A stretch of 64,000 nucleotides of DNA, taken from Zasmidium citrigriseum (taxonomy: Eukaryota; Ascomycota; Dothideomycetes; Mycosphaerellales; Mycosphaerellaceae). The stretch is taken from the NCBI GenBank assembly GCA_002786025.1, contig NHNW01000021.1, positions 310,001 through 374,000 on the forward strand, read 5' to 3'. Below the pieces are notes generated by a model, which worked only from the letters and a program-made list of their open reading frames with translations, had not been told where the DNA came from and made no database searches. Each line of letters begins with the position of its first letter. The stretch's first letter is position 1. The translations under genes were made by a program, and so were the position numbers. Shown in pieces: positions 52,397 through 63,169 of this stretch.

Positions 52397-55300
52397 TCAT
52401 TCAGGCCATCCAAAAACATCGCCCACACTGACAATACTCCACCTGACACCCACAATGGCCACAAGAGCGCTCACAAACTCCACGAGCACCAAAACACTCA
52501 CAGCGACCAACATCCTCGGCATGAAGACTCTGTACAACATGAGATGCCGTCTCAGCCATGCCGCCTCCGCGACAGTCGCGACGGCTATCGCTGCGTAGAA
52601 GAGGATATGCGTCGCCATGCTCCCAGCTATACGTCCTAGCAAGCCTGGGTGTTTGGGCGGGACTTTCCACAACGTGATGGTGGGTACTGCGATCGCGCAG
52701 AGTATCTGTGGGCCGTATGTGTTGAGGACGACCATAAGCGGAGCCCAGGGGTATTGGAGCGTCTTGAGGGGAATGAAAGCCACATCCCATTGGATCGTGA
52801 CGAGTGCTGCTTGGTGCCCGGTCTTGAAGAAGTGGAACATGCCTAGCAGGGCGAGGACAATGGGTCCGAGTGATGAGCGACGGAGGTTGTTCGCGTCGAT
52901 GATTTCGAGGAGGTTGAGGATTGAGATGAAGCAGAGCGCGATTGCGCCCTGACCCATTGGTTTCTGGACCAGAATGAGGGCGAGGAGCCATGCGCAAGGC
53001 AGCAGGAAGTATCGTGTGCCATGGGTGTTCGCGTAGCCATAGATGATGAGTTTCGATCGAGGCTGCGGAGCGGCATTGATCGTCGTGAGGATGGGTGCAT
53101 TGGGCTCTTCGTTGTTGATTGGTTTCGAGGTGGACTGTGGCTTTTCTGCCGCTTCCTCCGTCTTGACTGCTAGCATCGGTGAGGCCCAGACGTACGTTGC
53201 GTAGCCGGCAGCGAAAGCTACAGCAAGAACGACTTGTGCGAGTAGTACTCGTGCCGTCTTCAGCGTATCTTTCGAGACATCTGGCCACCAATTTCCGTCA
53301 TCGGCAGAATCCAGCGCCCAGAAGCTGGCAACCATAATCAGCCCCAGACGCAGGGTGATGCCAATCCAGATGACAGCAGAGCCATGGTAGTTCTTCGTAC
53401 GTACGAAGAAGTACTTGACCGCCGTTGGCAACAGAAGCGCAACAGCGAAGGGTATTGCCAGTTGCCATGCTGCGGAAGTCGAAGAAGTTGCTGAAGCGTA
53501 GTATGACGACCTGCAGACTTTTCCTTGCTCTTCACGGCAAAGCCGTGATAGCGAGCTGAGTCTTGTCGATGCCAAGAACGAGACTGCATTCACAGCACCA
53601 AGGATCTGGTCCTGTCTATCAGCTTGCCCAAGAGATGATCCAAGCATGAGGACTGCAAAAGTCGAGAGCAAGAAGAGGAGCTGCTCGTCTTCCCAAATGA
53701 TGAACGAGTTGGCGCCGAACCCAACGCAAAGGAGTGCTGTTGACATGAAGCATAGCCAGCCCCAGAAGGTCCGAGGGAAGGGCATTGTGAGGATAGGTCT
53801 TGCGGGCCAGAAGCCCAGCAACACGGCAATGATACCACCCATAGCTGCTCCAAATGCCATCAGTGTTGTCATCGAGACGATTGGAAGCTTGCCCAACGCT
53901 GCTCCTGTAAGAGCACCGGCCGCTGTACCCATCAAGCCCCATCCGAGCAAGGGAGGTGTAAGTGCTGCTCGGTCACCACCGACACCTTGGGCGTACATGA
54001 CGATGACAGCAAAGGTCCCCACCAGAGCGATGAGGCCCATTGACATGCTGACAAGGTCGAAGCGAGCCCATAGCGCCTTGCAGATGTTCAAGTTCTCTGC
54101 TTGGTAGAGGATGAATGCATCGTAGACCTGCTTTGACAGCTTCGAATCGCCGGCGAGAACTTTCCACTTCTCGTTCGCAGTGCGCCAAAGCTTCGCGGGA
54201 ATCGATGTAGCGTCCTCGTCAAGCTTACGGACTTTTGCATATTCTCCTTGATATCGGTGGATCTGCGCAGACGTAAGGCGACTGACCTCGGCGAGATTCT
54301 TGTAGTTGGGCTTAAGAAGCTTGCTGGATCCATGAAAAGCCTCCTCGATAGGTCGTCCGAGGTTGTTGAAAGGGATTGGCATGCCCAACAGGAGAGACAG
54401 AGTCGGCACAAGATCGATCTGCGCCACAGGCCTCTGCTTTGCAGTCGCAGGAGGCGTAAGAGAAGCCTCGCTGTCCCGACCAAAGATCCCCTTTTTGGAG
54501 TACATCCACAGCGCAGCCTCAACCTCCATATCTGACTCCCCTCCATGATCACCCTTCACATCCATGCCATGATCTCCCATAACCACGAGAAGCGTACTGT
54601 CATCCAATTTCTCAATGATCCGACGAAACACATCATTCATCTGCTTCAACTTCTCCGTCATGGCAGGATGATCCGGTCCATATCGATGCCCCGCATGGTC
54701 CACACCCAGATAATGTCCAATCGCAACGTCCCACCTCCCAGCCATAGACGGATCCAGCAAAGGGAAAAGATGCTCATTGACCCCATTGTCCACAGTATGC
54801 AAATCCCACACATTGAACGAATCATACGGCCTCGTCAGGTTCGGTTCAAAGTATCCCGGAAACAGCGAATGCCATGTATCGTCCCCAATGTGCACCACCT
54901 TCTTTCCATGTTTGTACAATTGCTCGATCAAATTATCCTCATCGATCGCAGTCCCCGCAAAATTCGATCCAGCATCAATCAGAGTAGGAAGCGTTCCAGT
55001 CGTAAGGCCCTTCAAACGCTGCAAAGTTGTAGTCGGTGGGTCCGCGATGAAAGGTCGCAGGAATGCATTCTTGGGCTCCTTGACGGCAGTCTCGTACAGT
55101 ATCGGAAGGGCATTGTGGAAGTAATGGGGTTGCTCGTCGCCAGGAGTTGGTTGGAAAGGTACCGTAAAATCATACCGCAAAGCGTCCACTAGAATCACCA
55201 CTGCTTTGTCAAAGGACTTTGGATGCCAACATCCTTGCTCTTGCGATCCTGGAGTAAAGCCATTCAGTTCGATCGGGGGCACGGCGCATTCGGAGCGGTC

Positions 55301-55530
55301 TTGGAGGACGAGGCGGGAGAGGAGGAAGCCGCTGAGGAAGAGGTAGATGGCGAGGGCGTGGAAGACGCTGTAACCCAGTCAGAAGACTCGAGTTTCGAGA
55401 GGCTGTAGACTTACAGTATCAGAAGAAAAAACGCCACGACAAGGCCATGCTGCGCGCGAAACTGCAGCGAGCGCTGCTTGTTCAGCGCCTTGAGGTCGGA
55501 GGACGCGGAGGTGGACTTCGCGTCCGCCAT
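52397..55530 (-). CDS. gpi13: GPI ethanolamine phosphate transferase 3 (Gpi13/PIG-O)
   Basis: Exons 55530-55415 and 55367-52397 (47-nt intron, phase 2) give 1,028 residues. It adds phosphoethanolamine to the third mannose of the GPI precursor in the ER membrane. An N-terminal membrane anchor (VVAFFLLILVFHALAIYLFLSGFLL) spans the intron. The lumenal alkaline-phosphatase-like domain shows AVVILVDALRYDFT (metal-binding Asp), PPTTTLQRLKGLTTGTLPT (catalytic Thr region), HIGDDTWHSLFP, GVDHAGHRYGPDH and MGDHGMDVKGDHGGES. More than ten hydrophobic segments follow. FIADPPTTTLQRLKGLTTGTLPTLIDAGSNF and the lack of Mcd4- or Gpi7-specific patterns favour Gpi13. Confidence 0.92.
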
Positions 55531-56450
55531 GTTTGGGAAGGTTTCCAATTAGAGACAAGAAGAGACGATTACCAAGACATTATGAAGACAAAAGGAGAAA
55601 GGGACCGGGCGTGTGGTGGTATAAGGAGTGTGAGTGTGAGTGTGTGGGTGGCAGGTGAGGTTCAAGTTGACGAGGATTCGAGGATTTCCATGTGCTGGTC
55701 GATCTTGCTGCAAAGATCTGCAACACACATCTCCACGTGGCCGTCCCCAGGATGAGGGGGCAACGATTGTTTGGATGAAACGTTTGAGGATACCATGGTC
55801 ACCATATAAATATCGGAGGACATAGACACAAGTCGTACTGGAACCAACGATGTCAAAGGGTCCTGCAGGGTGAGGGGCCTCTCTTCAGCAATCACAAGGA
55901 GAAACGACCTCATCTACGCATCAAAGCCTTTCCATTCACACTGGTCAAGAGCCCGTTACTCCCGGCCCTGCACCAGCCGTAGTAGTACATACACACTACA
56001 ACTACAGTAGAGAAAAACGAACTGAATCATCACCAAACGCTGCAGCCTCGCGCAAAGAAAGCCAGAAGATCGAGGATCTTGCTCATTCAGATCCCTCTCT
56101 CTTATCATCCGTCGTAGTAGAAGTGAATGCAAAGCGTCAAGCTGATCCGCTGCCAGCAGTAACACATTAAGTAAAATGCTTTTTCGAGTGCCGGTCATCG
56201 GTCGTCCGAGGCGATTGGGTCGGCAGATGGCAAGGTCTTGCGTCGTCGAAACAGAAAAACAAAAAGGAGGCCGGGTTCTCTAACTTGGTCGATACAGGTA
56301 CAAGGGGGTTTTCCGTGCAAAAAGACTTGAAGCTCGTGCTGTCGTGAGAGCTTCCGCTGGAAGGCTTTGTTGCTTGAAGAAGTTGGTGGTCGTAATCGTC
56401 GTTAAAACAACTTTCGCATACTCCGTCCCAAAGGTTACGCTTTTCAGCGT
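55531..56450. other. Promoter region of gpi13
   Basis: 920 bp between two minus-strand genes. Just upstream of the gpi13 start, about 55,628-55,655, is a short GTGTGA/GTGTG simple repeat. No coding sequence supported. Confidence 0.45.
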
Positions 56451-57005
56451 TTATTGGAACTCTTTGCTTGGTGCGTTTCGAGCTTTCTCGACCAGACCGC
56501 CGACTCGCTCGAGGTCTATCGACTGGAAGCGTCCTCCTTCTTCCTTCTCGTAGGCGGGCAGGCCCTCTGCTGGCTCCATGCCAACACCGGTGTCGCCCAC
56601 ATGGACCACCACCACACGGCCGGACTGCCTCTTGCCAGAAGCATCGTACTCCTCGGGGAACGTGATATGTATCTCGGGGAGCCCGGGGCTTTGTGGTGGG
56701 CTGTTGGAGTTGTCGATGAGGTTCTGCTTCTCCTGGTAGACGTAGACCGACTCTGAAGGCCGAACCATCACACGACGGTGTGTCGAGACTGATGAGGAAG
56801 TCGAGAGACGCTTCTCTTCGTAGACGGGCAGCTCTGCTTGCTTGCGGGCTCGTCTCCGTGCGCGCAGGAACAGCAGTCCGCCGACGAGGAAGAGAGCAAG
56901 GATGAGGAGGACCAGAAGAACAACGAGGAGGTTGATCATGGTGTGGTTGACCGGGGGTGAATCGGGGTCTCGCGCGACGAGGTTGGCCAGGGCGTGGTCG
57001 AACAT
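56451..57005 (-). CDS. Small single-pass membrane protein, uncharacterised
   Basis: 184 residues from ATG 57005. One strong transmembrane segment at about 24-47 (INLLVVLLVLLILALFLVGGLLFL) is followed by an Arg/Lys cluster (RARRRARKQ), which by the positive-inside rule puts the C-terminal ~135 residues in the cytoplasm. That tail has LPVYEEKR and LPAYEKEE motifs (PY-like L-P-x-Y, possible ligase-adaptor or sorting signals) and a structured-looking block (IHITFPEEYD...GRVVVVHVGDTGVGMEP). No signal peptide is seen, so the membrane segment acts as anchor. I do not recognise a named family. Confidence 0.75.
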   Translation of the reverse strand: MFDHALANLVARDPDSPPVNHTMINLLVVLLVLLILALFLVGGLLFLRARRRARKQAELPVYEEKRLSTSSSVSTHRRVMVRPSESVYVYQEKQNLIDNSNSPPQSPGLPEIHITFPEEYDASGKRQSGRVVVVHVGDTGVGMEPAEGLPAYEKEEGGRFQSIDLERVGGLVEKARNAPSKEFQ

Positions 57006-58189
57006 GTCTTATGAAATGCTTGCGGTATCAAATGGAATTGGCGGGTGTCGTGGGAGCACGACTGGGTATCGCAACGTAGCCGGGGTGGAATCGGCGGTAA
57101 AGATTGAAAGACTGTACAGAACACTGTCAGTCATGTGCTGCGAATAGCCGGCTGCTCAATTGGCGACTGCATTGAGAGCCCAGAGGCACAATTGTCGCGA
57201 TTTTCCTTGAGCCTCAGGCGGAGCGCGCTTTCACATACCAGTGATGGCAGACGATCACAAGGCCTCCAAACGCAAGCGAGGGTAGGAGCAGCGGCAGCGA
57301 AAGAGTGAAGCTGCCGTGCTGGGTGGTTGTGTTGAAGGAAAGGACGTCCACAAGGGACTCGGTCGTCGTCGGCGTGCACCTGGCTGGTGGTGTTGTCGAA
57401 CGAACAGACAGACAGACAGGAGAGCCAGCAAGCAAGCAAGCAGCGCGGTGTTGGTGAAAGCTCTCCGCCGCAATTTCGCTTGTTCTACCAGCCAGCATCC
57501 ACCACCCAATCACAACCGCATCGCCGACTAGAAGACTGCAGATCTCTACTCTACCAAACGGCGACGACTAATAAGAGCGCGCTGCACACGACAAGAATAA
57601 AACTGCCTTCTGCAAGTGGTAAACTGCTACGAGCGACGTGAAGTCTTCTTCGTGTTGTCGACCTTTTCCGCGAAAGCAGTTGCGACCAGGCCATTCTTTG
57701 CGGTCCGAACTTCAACCTGCCCGAGCTATCGTCATGGGGATGCTCACATGGTCATCATGGCCACGACGACAAAGCCTTTTACAACTTTTCGCCTGGCGAC
57801 GAGAGATCGCCGACTTAGAACGAACGAAGGGATCCTGGTCTTAGAGATGGCTTTTCTTGCCAAGCCACAGCGCATGATGATGTGCAGAGGATTTAGGCTC
57901 AAGGCAGTGTCCGTAAAGTCAAAATCAATAATACCCGATTCGTCAATCGACGACACTTGAAGGAAGAAGGGATTGAAGGATTGCGGAATTGAACAAGTGA
58001 AGTTGTTGATGACGAAGGCGACGAAGCTTCCATTCATCGGCACCACGACGAGTAGATGATTCTGTGGTCTCCCACACCAAGATACAAATAGTATTACAAA
58101 AGAGTCCCCCTGCAAACACCAGCGCTGCGATTGCATTCGATGCCTTTCAATACGCCGCAAACCAAGTATCAAGTACAACAATCCCATCA
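57006..58189. other. Intergenic region with short tandem repeats
   Basis: 1.2 kb between two minus-strand genes. Holds the promoter of the membrane protein gene; about 57,405-57,445 contains a short GACA repeat followed by AAGC repeats. A 149-codon minus-strand frame at 57,744-58,193 has no ATG start with family support and is not called. Confidence 0.45.
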
Positions 58190-61100
58190 TCACCGGTTGG
58201 TATTCCTCGGTGCCCAGTGCTTGAAGCTGTGGCCTTGAATCTCGCTGTGCGCTCTCCGTCTGGGATTCGCCTCCTGATTCCGCTGCTGCTGTGCAAAAGC
58301 CGGCAAGTGGTTTGTAGATGGTCCGCCTGGGCCCAAAGGACGTGCTACGTCTGGCGTGGCGGGAGCCAGTGGTGGTGGTCCAGCTGGCTGAGTGTTTCGA
58401 GGCGTCAGTGACAGACGCGGCGGCACAAATGCACTAGGTGATGGCCATTGATCTGGCGGCGGTCCACCTCCTGGCTGAGGTTGTGGTGGCTGTGGTGGCT
58501 GTGGTACAGCGTATAGCGGACTCTGTTGCTGCGGAGACCATTGTGACCCAGCCTGCGGAAAGCTGTTGCGATGTTGGTTGTTTTGGTCGTAGGGGTACGT
58601 GTAAGGATAACTCCCTGGCGGAGGCGGTGGCAGTGGCTGCCCAGGTTGCGTTGAGGCATATGACGCCGGCGCAAATGGGTCGCTGGCATGCGAGGTTCGT
58701 GGCAGGTTTGCAGCGGCAGGGCCTGACCAAGGTGCACTCGGAGTGCTTTCGATGGAGTTCAGGCGGAAGCGGTATACTGAAGGCCCTCCTTCGGGCCCTT
58801 TGCCACCCTGACTCTTACGACCGCTCGGGTTGTGTTCCTTGAAAACCTTTCTCGAACCTCTGCGATCGCTCCTACTCGGCTTCAACCCGAAGACTTGCTT
58901 GGTTCCCGACTTCGATTTGCGCTTGGTAGATTCGCCTCCGACGTTGATGTCGCCACTTGCTTCGGTTGTCGTAGATTGACTCATAATCGAAGAGGTCCTT
59001 GAACGTGGCTTCTTTGACAAGTCGTCCACCACATTGTCTCTCGGAATGAGCAATGGAGACGCCACGCCTCGTTCTCTAGAGTCAGCTGCTCCAGGACTAC
59101 TCGGTTGCTCCCACGGCGGCTGAGATCTCGCATGGGCAGCTGCGAATGGAGGCGAGGCGTGTTTGCCTGGATGGTATTCTTCCTGGAGCAATGACCCACT
59201 CAATGCGGGATCGATCATACTGGACTCGTGGGTGATGACATTGGCAGACTCGCGGTCGACTGGAGCTCGGGCGTCATGATGTGCTGGCCCACCCAACGCT
59301 GGATCGATCATGGCAGCATCTGCGGCTCGTGCTTCGCGTGTTGGTGGTCTTAGCGCCGGGTCAAGCATTGCAGAGTCGTAATTGACAGGCGCCCGGACAT
59401 CCAGGATCGAAGGCCTGTTGAGAGCTGGATCTATCATGTCAGAGTCATGATTGACAAGACCTTGCACTTCTTGAACGGGCCGTATGTTGAACGCTGAATC
59501 AACCGTGGGCGACGGGCGGCTTATGGAGGCCGATGGCTCTTGAAATGACGGTCTGCTGTGGCCAGGGCCGATGACAGGAGACGAGCGGTTAAGTATGCCT
59601 CGAGACCCCTGGCGATGATGTCGAAGCGGCGCAGTATCAATCACTGGAGAGGCTTGGGTTATTGAACGATGCGCCGCAGGGCCAGAGCCTGCTGGGTCAA
59701 CTATGAAGCGATGATGCTCGCCTGAGCCTCGAGTGCTTGTTGGAATATCTCGTGGTTCGGAAGTTTCCACTCGTGCAATTTGCAATGGGCCTCCTTGTGA
59801 GAATTCATGCACCGATCGGTCTGGCTGTGATGGGGGTCTTGGAGAGCGGTCCACATTCAAAGTCCTCTGGTAGTGATCCCAAGCAGGCTCCTCTCTGGCT
59901 TGGGCGCCCAAATGGGGCGGCTCCGCTGGCTCTGATCTCATGATCTCTCTGCCGAAGATGTCTCTGTGAGGACGATCTCTGCCAAAGATATCTCGCATTT
60001 GAGAAGGAGGAGGTGGTGGTGGTGGTAGCGGTTCGCGTTGCAGGTTTGGCTCGGTATCGCGAGGTTGCATAAGAAATGGCGGCAAGGTCTTTCCACGGTC
60101 ATGGAACATTGGTGAGGAGATGAAAGACCCTCTTCGAGGCGATTGCGAAGGCATACGATCTCTTGAAGGCGGCGGGTGTATAGGGGAAGCTGGCGGCATC
60201 GTCTGGCGCTCAGGGAATGCTGGAAATCGCGGCGGTCCATCGTGTAGACGACCTTCGAAAGACATTGGAAGGTGATTCGACTGCGGGAACGATGTTGGCA
60301 TCTGCGGTGGCGGTGTTGCTCTTGGTCGTGGAGCTGTGTCTTGCTGAGGGGGCGTCGCTGGGCGATCAATGGCTCTGGGAAGTGACCCTGCTATATCACC
60401 AAGGACTTGCAGTCCAATAGCCTGCTCATTAGGCACGACCGGCATGACTGGCGTTCTGTCCCTCCGCTCACTCTCAGCTGCAGCTTCCGCCAGCACCTGT
60501 GTATTGAGGACGCTTTCTCGTCGAGCATCTGCGGCCTCGCGAGCAGTGCTGTCCATGGTAGTGAAGTGGGTCATACCATCGGGTCGATCATCCTCGTGCA
60601 CTTCTTTCAGCATCTTGAACATGTCGAACCGAGTTTGAAGGTCGCGAACAGCCTTCTCACACTCCAAAGCCAGGCGGCTTCTAGAATCATATTTGGAGTC
60701 CAACGCGCCTGTTCTCGTGAATCGGTAGCCCATTCCTTGAGGTCTTGGAACAACGTCGTCTCCTTCATCCTCGGTCTCATACCCAGGCTCACCACTATTG
60801 AGCTGGGCCGTCCGAGCGACAGTCAACAAGTCATGTTCCAAGCGATCGAGCTGCAGGTCGCGAAGGTCAGCAATTTGCAGCTCGCATCGGGATCTCCGGA
60901 CTTTATCTTCGCCTTGAAGTGTCTTCTGCAAGTTCTCCCGATTCCATCGGAACTGGGCATCCAACTGAGCTTTTCTGCGGGCAAGGGCATCATCGAGAAG
61001 CTTCTGTATGCCTGCTTCTTCCTCTGTGCCCTGATACTCGACGACTTGTTCGTGTAAGTTCGGGTTCTCTTCCAAATTTTCGACAGTTTTGTGAGCAATC

Positions 61101-62125
61101 TCAGCAAGGACCGGCTTCAGGGCGCGAGCTATGGAGCGGAATGTCGATTTCAGCTGAAGTTGTCGTCGCATGGTCGCCTCAACTTGGGGATCGTGATGCT
61201 CTGCTCGCCGGCGTCCTGCAAGCCTTCTTCTTGGCTTGCCTTCGAGATCATCTCTGACCTGGTCGTCACCATCTTCAACATCATCAACTTCGTCGGCCTC
61301 GTCAACTTCACCCAATTCTTCGGCATCCTCTACTTCGTCCGCCTCGTCTGGCTCGGGTGGTTGCGCCACCTCGGTCTTGGCGACGGTTGTAGGTTTGGCC
61401 GGAAACAGCGCATCTATATTCGACTCTTCAGAAACGGGGGAGACAGCTTGTGATCCAAGAGGCGTAGCGGCCGGGGTGTTTTCTGTCGACTGTGTCGCGC
61501 CGAGGTAGTCAGCCGCGAACTGCTCGTCGGATTCCACAGATCCCTCAGATTCTCTATCTGAGAGCTGATCAGGATGGACAACCTCGACAAAGTCTCGAGG
61601 ATCTTGTTCCATCATGTCGGTGACGCTGTTGACCAGGGAGTCCTCGACGCCATTGATGCTGTCTGGGGGTGTTGGTGTTGATCTTTTGCGTTTTCGTGAT
61701 GGCGAGGTAGAAGTAAACACTGGAGACAGCGGTTTCGAGTGACTTCTGTTGTAGAATTTTCCGGTGGATGACTGGGTCTCGAAAGACTGATTCGCAGCAG
61801 ATGTTCCGTTGAGTGAATTGCCGGAAATGCGCCTCCCTCTGGCTGAGTTTGGACTGCCAAGACTTTGCGAAGACATGACATTTATCTCGTCGAAAGAGCC
61901 TCGTCGATCGTCGTCGTCATCCACGGAGCCGTTCAGAGAGGGAGTTTCATTGGCTTTGCCGTTGTTGCGAGCGGCGGCATGCCGTGTTGTCATGTGTAGC
62001 GGTTCTGATGGATCAAAGCGGCCCTTTCCATGAGGTGTGCGGCGAGTCCTGGCCGCTGCTATTGCGGCAGCTGTTCTGGGGCTCATGTCTGGATCGGTAA
62101 ATAGGTCAGTCGAGGCATGATGCAT
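58190..62125 (-). CDS. Large low-complexity nuclear-type protein with central coiled coil
   Basis: Intronless, 1,311 residues from ATG 62125 (MHHASTDLFTDP; the frame upstream lacks an ATG). The N-terminus is Ser/Pro-rich with basic KRKRS patches. An acidic segment (DEADEVEDAEELGEVDEADEV) precedes a basic RRRLAGRRRAEHH stretch. A long helical block follows (MRRQLQLKSTFRSIARALKPVLAEIAHKTVENLEENPNLHE...), then VVPRPQGMGYRFTRTG and another helix; this block is the probable conserved core. The rest is Pro/Arg-rich, with degenerate MIDPAL repeats (about 59,195-59,500) and a tyrosine/proline-rich C-terminus. The composition suggests a chromatin or transcription scaffold. I recognise no named family, so function is open. 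Confidence 0.8.
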   Translation of the reverse strand: MHHASTDLFTDPDMSPRTAAAIAAARTRRTPHGKGRFDPSEPLHMTTRHAAARNNGKANETPSLNGSVDDDDDRRGSFDEINVMSSQSLGSPNSARGRRISGNSLNGTSAANQSFETQSSTGKFYNRSHSKPLSPVFTSTSPSRKRKRSTPTPPDSINGVEDSLVNSVTDMMEQDPRDFVEVVHPDQLSDRESEGSVESDEQFAADYLGATQSTENTPAATPLGSQAVSPVSEESNIDALFPAKPTTVAKTEVAQPPEPDEADEVEDAEELGEVDEADEVDDVEDGDDQVRDDLEGKPRRRLAGRRRAEHHDPQVEATMRRQLQLKSTFRSIARALKPVLAEIAHKTVENLEENPNLHEQVVEYQGTEEEAGIQKLLDDALARRKAQLDAQFRWNRENLQKTLQGEDKVRRSRCELQIADLRDLQLDRLEHDLLTVARTAQLNSGEPGYETEDEGDDVVPRPQGMGYRFTRTGALDSKYDSRSRLALECEKAVRDLQTRFDMFKMLKEVHEDDRPDGMTHFTTMDSTAREAADARRESVLNTQVLAEAAAESERRDRTPVMPVVPNEQAIGLQVLGDIAGSLPRAIDRPATPPQQDTAPRPRATPPPQMPTSFPQSNHLPMSFEGRLHDGPPRFPAFPERQTMPPASPIHPPPSRDRMPSQSPRRGSFISSPMFHDRGKTLPPFLMQPRDTEPNLQREPLPPPPPPPSQMRDIFGRDRPHRDIFGREIMRSEPAEPPHLGAQAREEPAWDHYQRTLNVDRSPRPPSQPDRSVHEFSQGGPLQIARVETSEPRDIPTSTRGSGEHHRFIVDPAGSGPAAHRSITQASPVIDTAPLRHHRQGSRGILNRSSPVIGPGHSRPSFQEPSASISRPSPTVDSAFNIRPVQEVQGLVNHDSDMIDPALNRPSILDVRAPVNYDSAMLDPALRPPTREARAADAAMIDPALGGPAHHDARAPVDRESANVITHESSMIDPALSGSLLQEEYHPGKHASPPFAAAHARSQPPWEQPSSPGAADSRERGVASPLLIPRDNVVDDLSKKPRSRTSSIMSQSTTTEASGDINVGGESTKRKSKSGTKQVFGLKPSRSDRRGSRKVFKEHNPSGRKSQGGKGPEGGPSVYRFRLNSIESTPSAPWSGPAAANLPRTSHASDPFAPASYASTQPGQPLPPPPPGSYPYTYPYDQNNQHRNSFPQAGSQWSPQQQSPLYAVPQPPQPPQPQPGGGPPPDQWPSPSAFVPPRLSLTPRNTQPAGPPPLAPATPDVARPLGPGGPSTNHLPAFAQQQRNQEANPRRRAHSEIQGHSFKHWAPRNTNR
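59195..59500 (-). repeat. Degenerate MIDPAL amino-acid repeats within the large coiled-coil protein gene
   Basis: The translated minus strand has M(I/L)DPAL four times, at spacings of roughly 70-90 bp, each usually preceded by a Ser or Ala and followed by a Pro within a few residues. A fifth, more diverged unit (VDSAFN) lies at the upstream end. Confidence 0.7.
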
Positions 62126-63169
62126 AGTGATTGATTGATGGGGTGTTCGGGGAGGTGATGTCGGACGAAGTCGACGCAACAGGTCAGACAGCCGAGAAAA
62201 ACATTGCGGCTTTGATGTGAGACCACGTCGCAGGGTGAAGACAACAAGAAGAATATATCAGAACCAAAGCAGCAAATGCTATGGTGAATGCTGGGCCGCC
62301 AAGTGCTCAATGTGTCGCCGATGAGTTTGCTAACAACAAAAGCATCGGGTTGACTTCTTGTTGTCGCCGTGAGGTTGGTTTGTCGGCGTGAGTTCGCCGC
62401 AACCTCCGTATTGATGTCAGGTGCAAGAGCAGCACCAGCCGCCCGCCGCAACGCCAAAAAGCAAAACGCAAGAAGAGAGTCAACTAACCTGTTGTTCTGA
62501 TCGTCCGGTGGGTGTCGTGTCGAGGTGCGGAAGATTGCTTCAAAGCGAGATGTCCGTAGCGGGTTTCTTGGAATAGAATGCTTCGTCAGGATCGAAGTAC
62601 CAAGCAGTCCGGCGGGTGGTACGAAGGCAGCGATGAAATCAAATGAACAACAACAATGTGATCAAGGCCACCGCCGAGAGGCAGTTGTCGGCATCGACAT
62701 GAGGGTGTTGCATCAAGACGTCGACTGAAAGCGAAGAGCACGGAGGATGGCGATGCAAGTCTCGCCCTTTTCGGACGCATTTATGTTTCGGGGCTAGCTT
62801 CAAATTCAAACCGCGCCTGAAGCCTGCTGAGATAACGACAACATGGACGAAGTACGAGCAGCGCATCCAAGCGCATTTACCTCTCACAGAGCGCAGATAA
62901 ATGTGCGAATGATCATGTTGAGCTGAATTTTAAAATCGTTACTTTCTCGTTTTCTCTTCTCATAGCAACGCTATTTACATCAGAGGCGAACCATTTCACC
63001 TCGCTATGCTGCAGCATCGCCTAGGGCCGCATGGCCCATGTCAGAGATGTGAAGGGGTATGCAAACGCTTTCATCGATCATTCGTGAGCCATTCTAACGC
63101 CCGGGTAGTTCCTCGAAACAGTAAACCTCCGCTGGAATAAGTATGCTCCTCAAGTCCACCCGCTGTCCT
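62126..63169. other. Intergenic region
   Basis: 1.04 kb between two minus-strand genes: promoter and 5' UTR of the large coiled-coil protein gene, and the 3' flank of rad23. No coding sequence or RNA gene recognised. Confidence 0.45.

Noticed and set aside
57744..58193. 149-codon minus-strand frame downstream of the large coiled-coil gene
   Set aside because: Its composition is unlike neighbouring proteins, it overlaps the 3' end of the larger gene, and no family features are visible.
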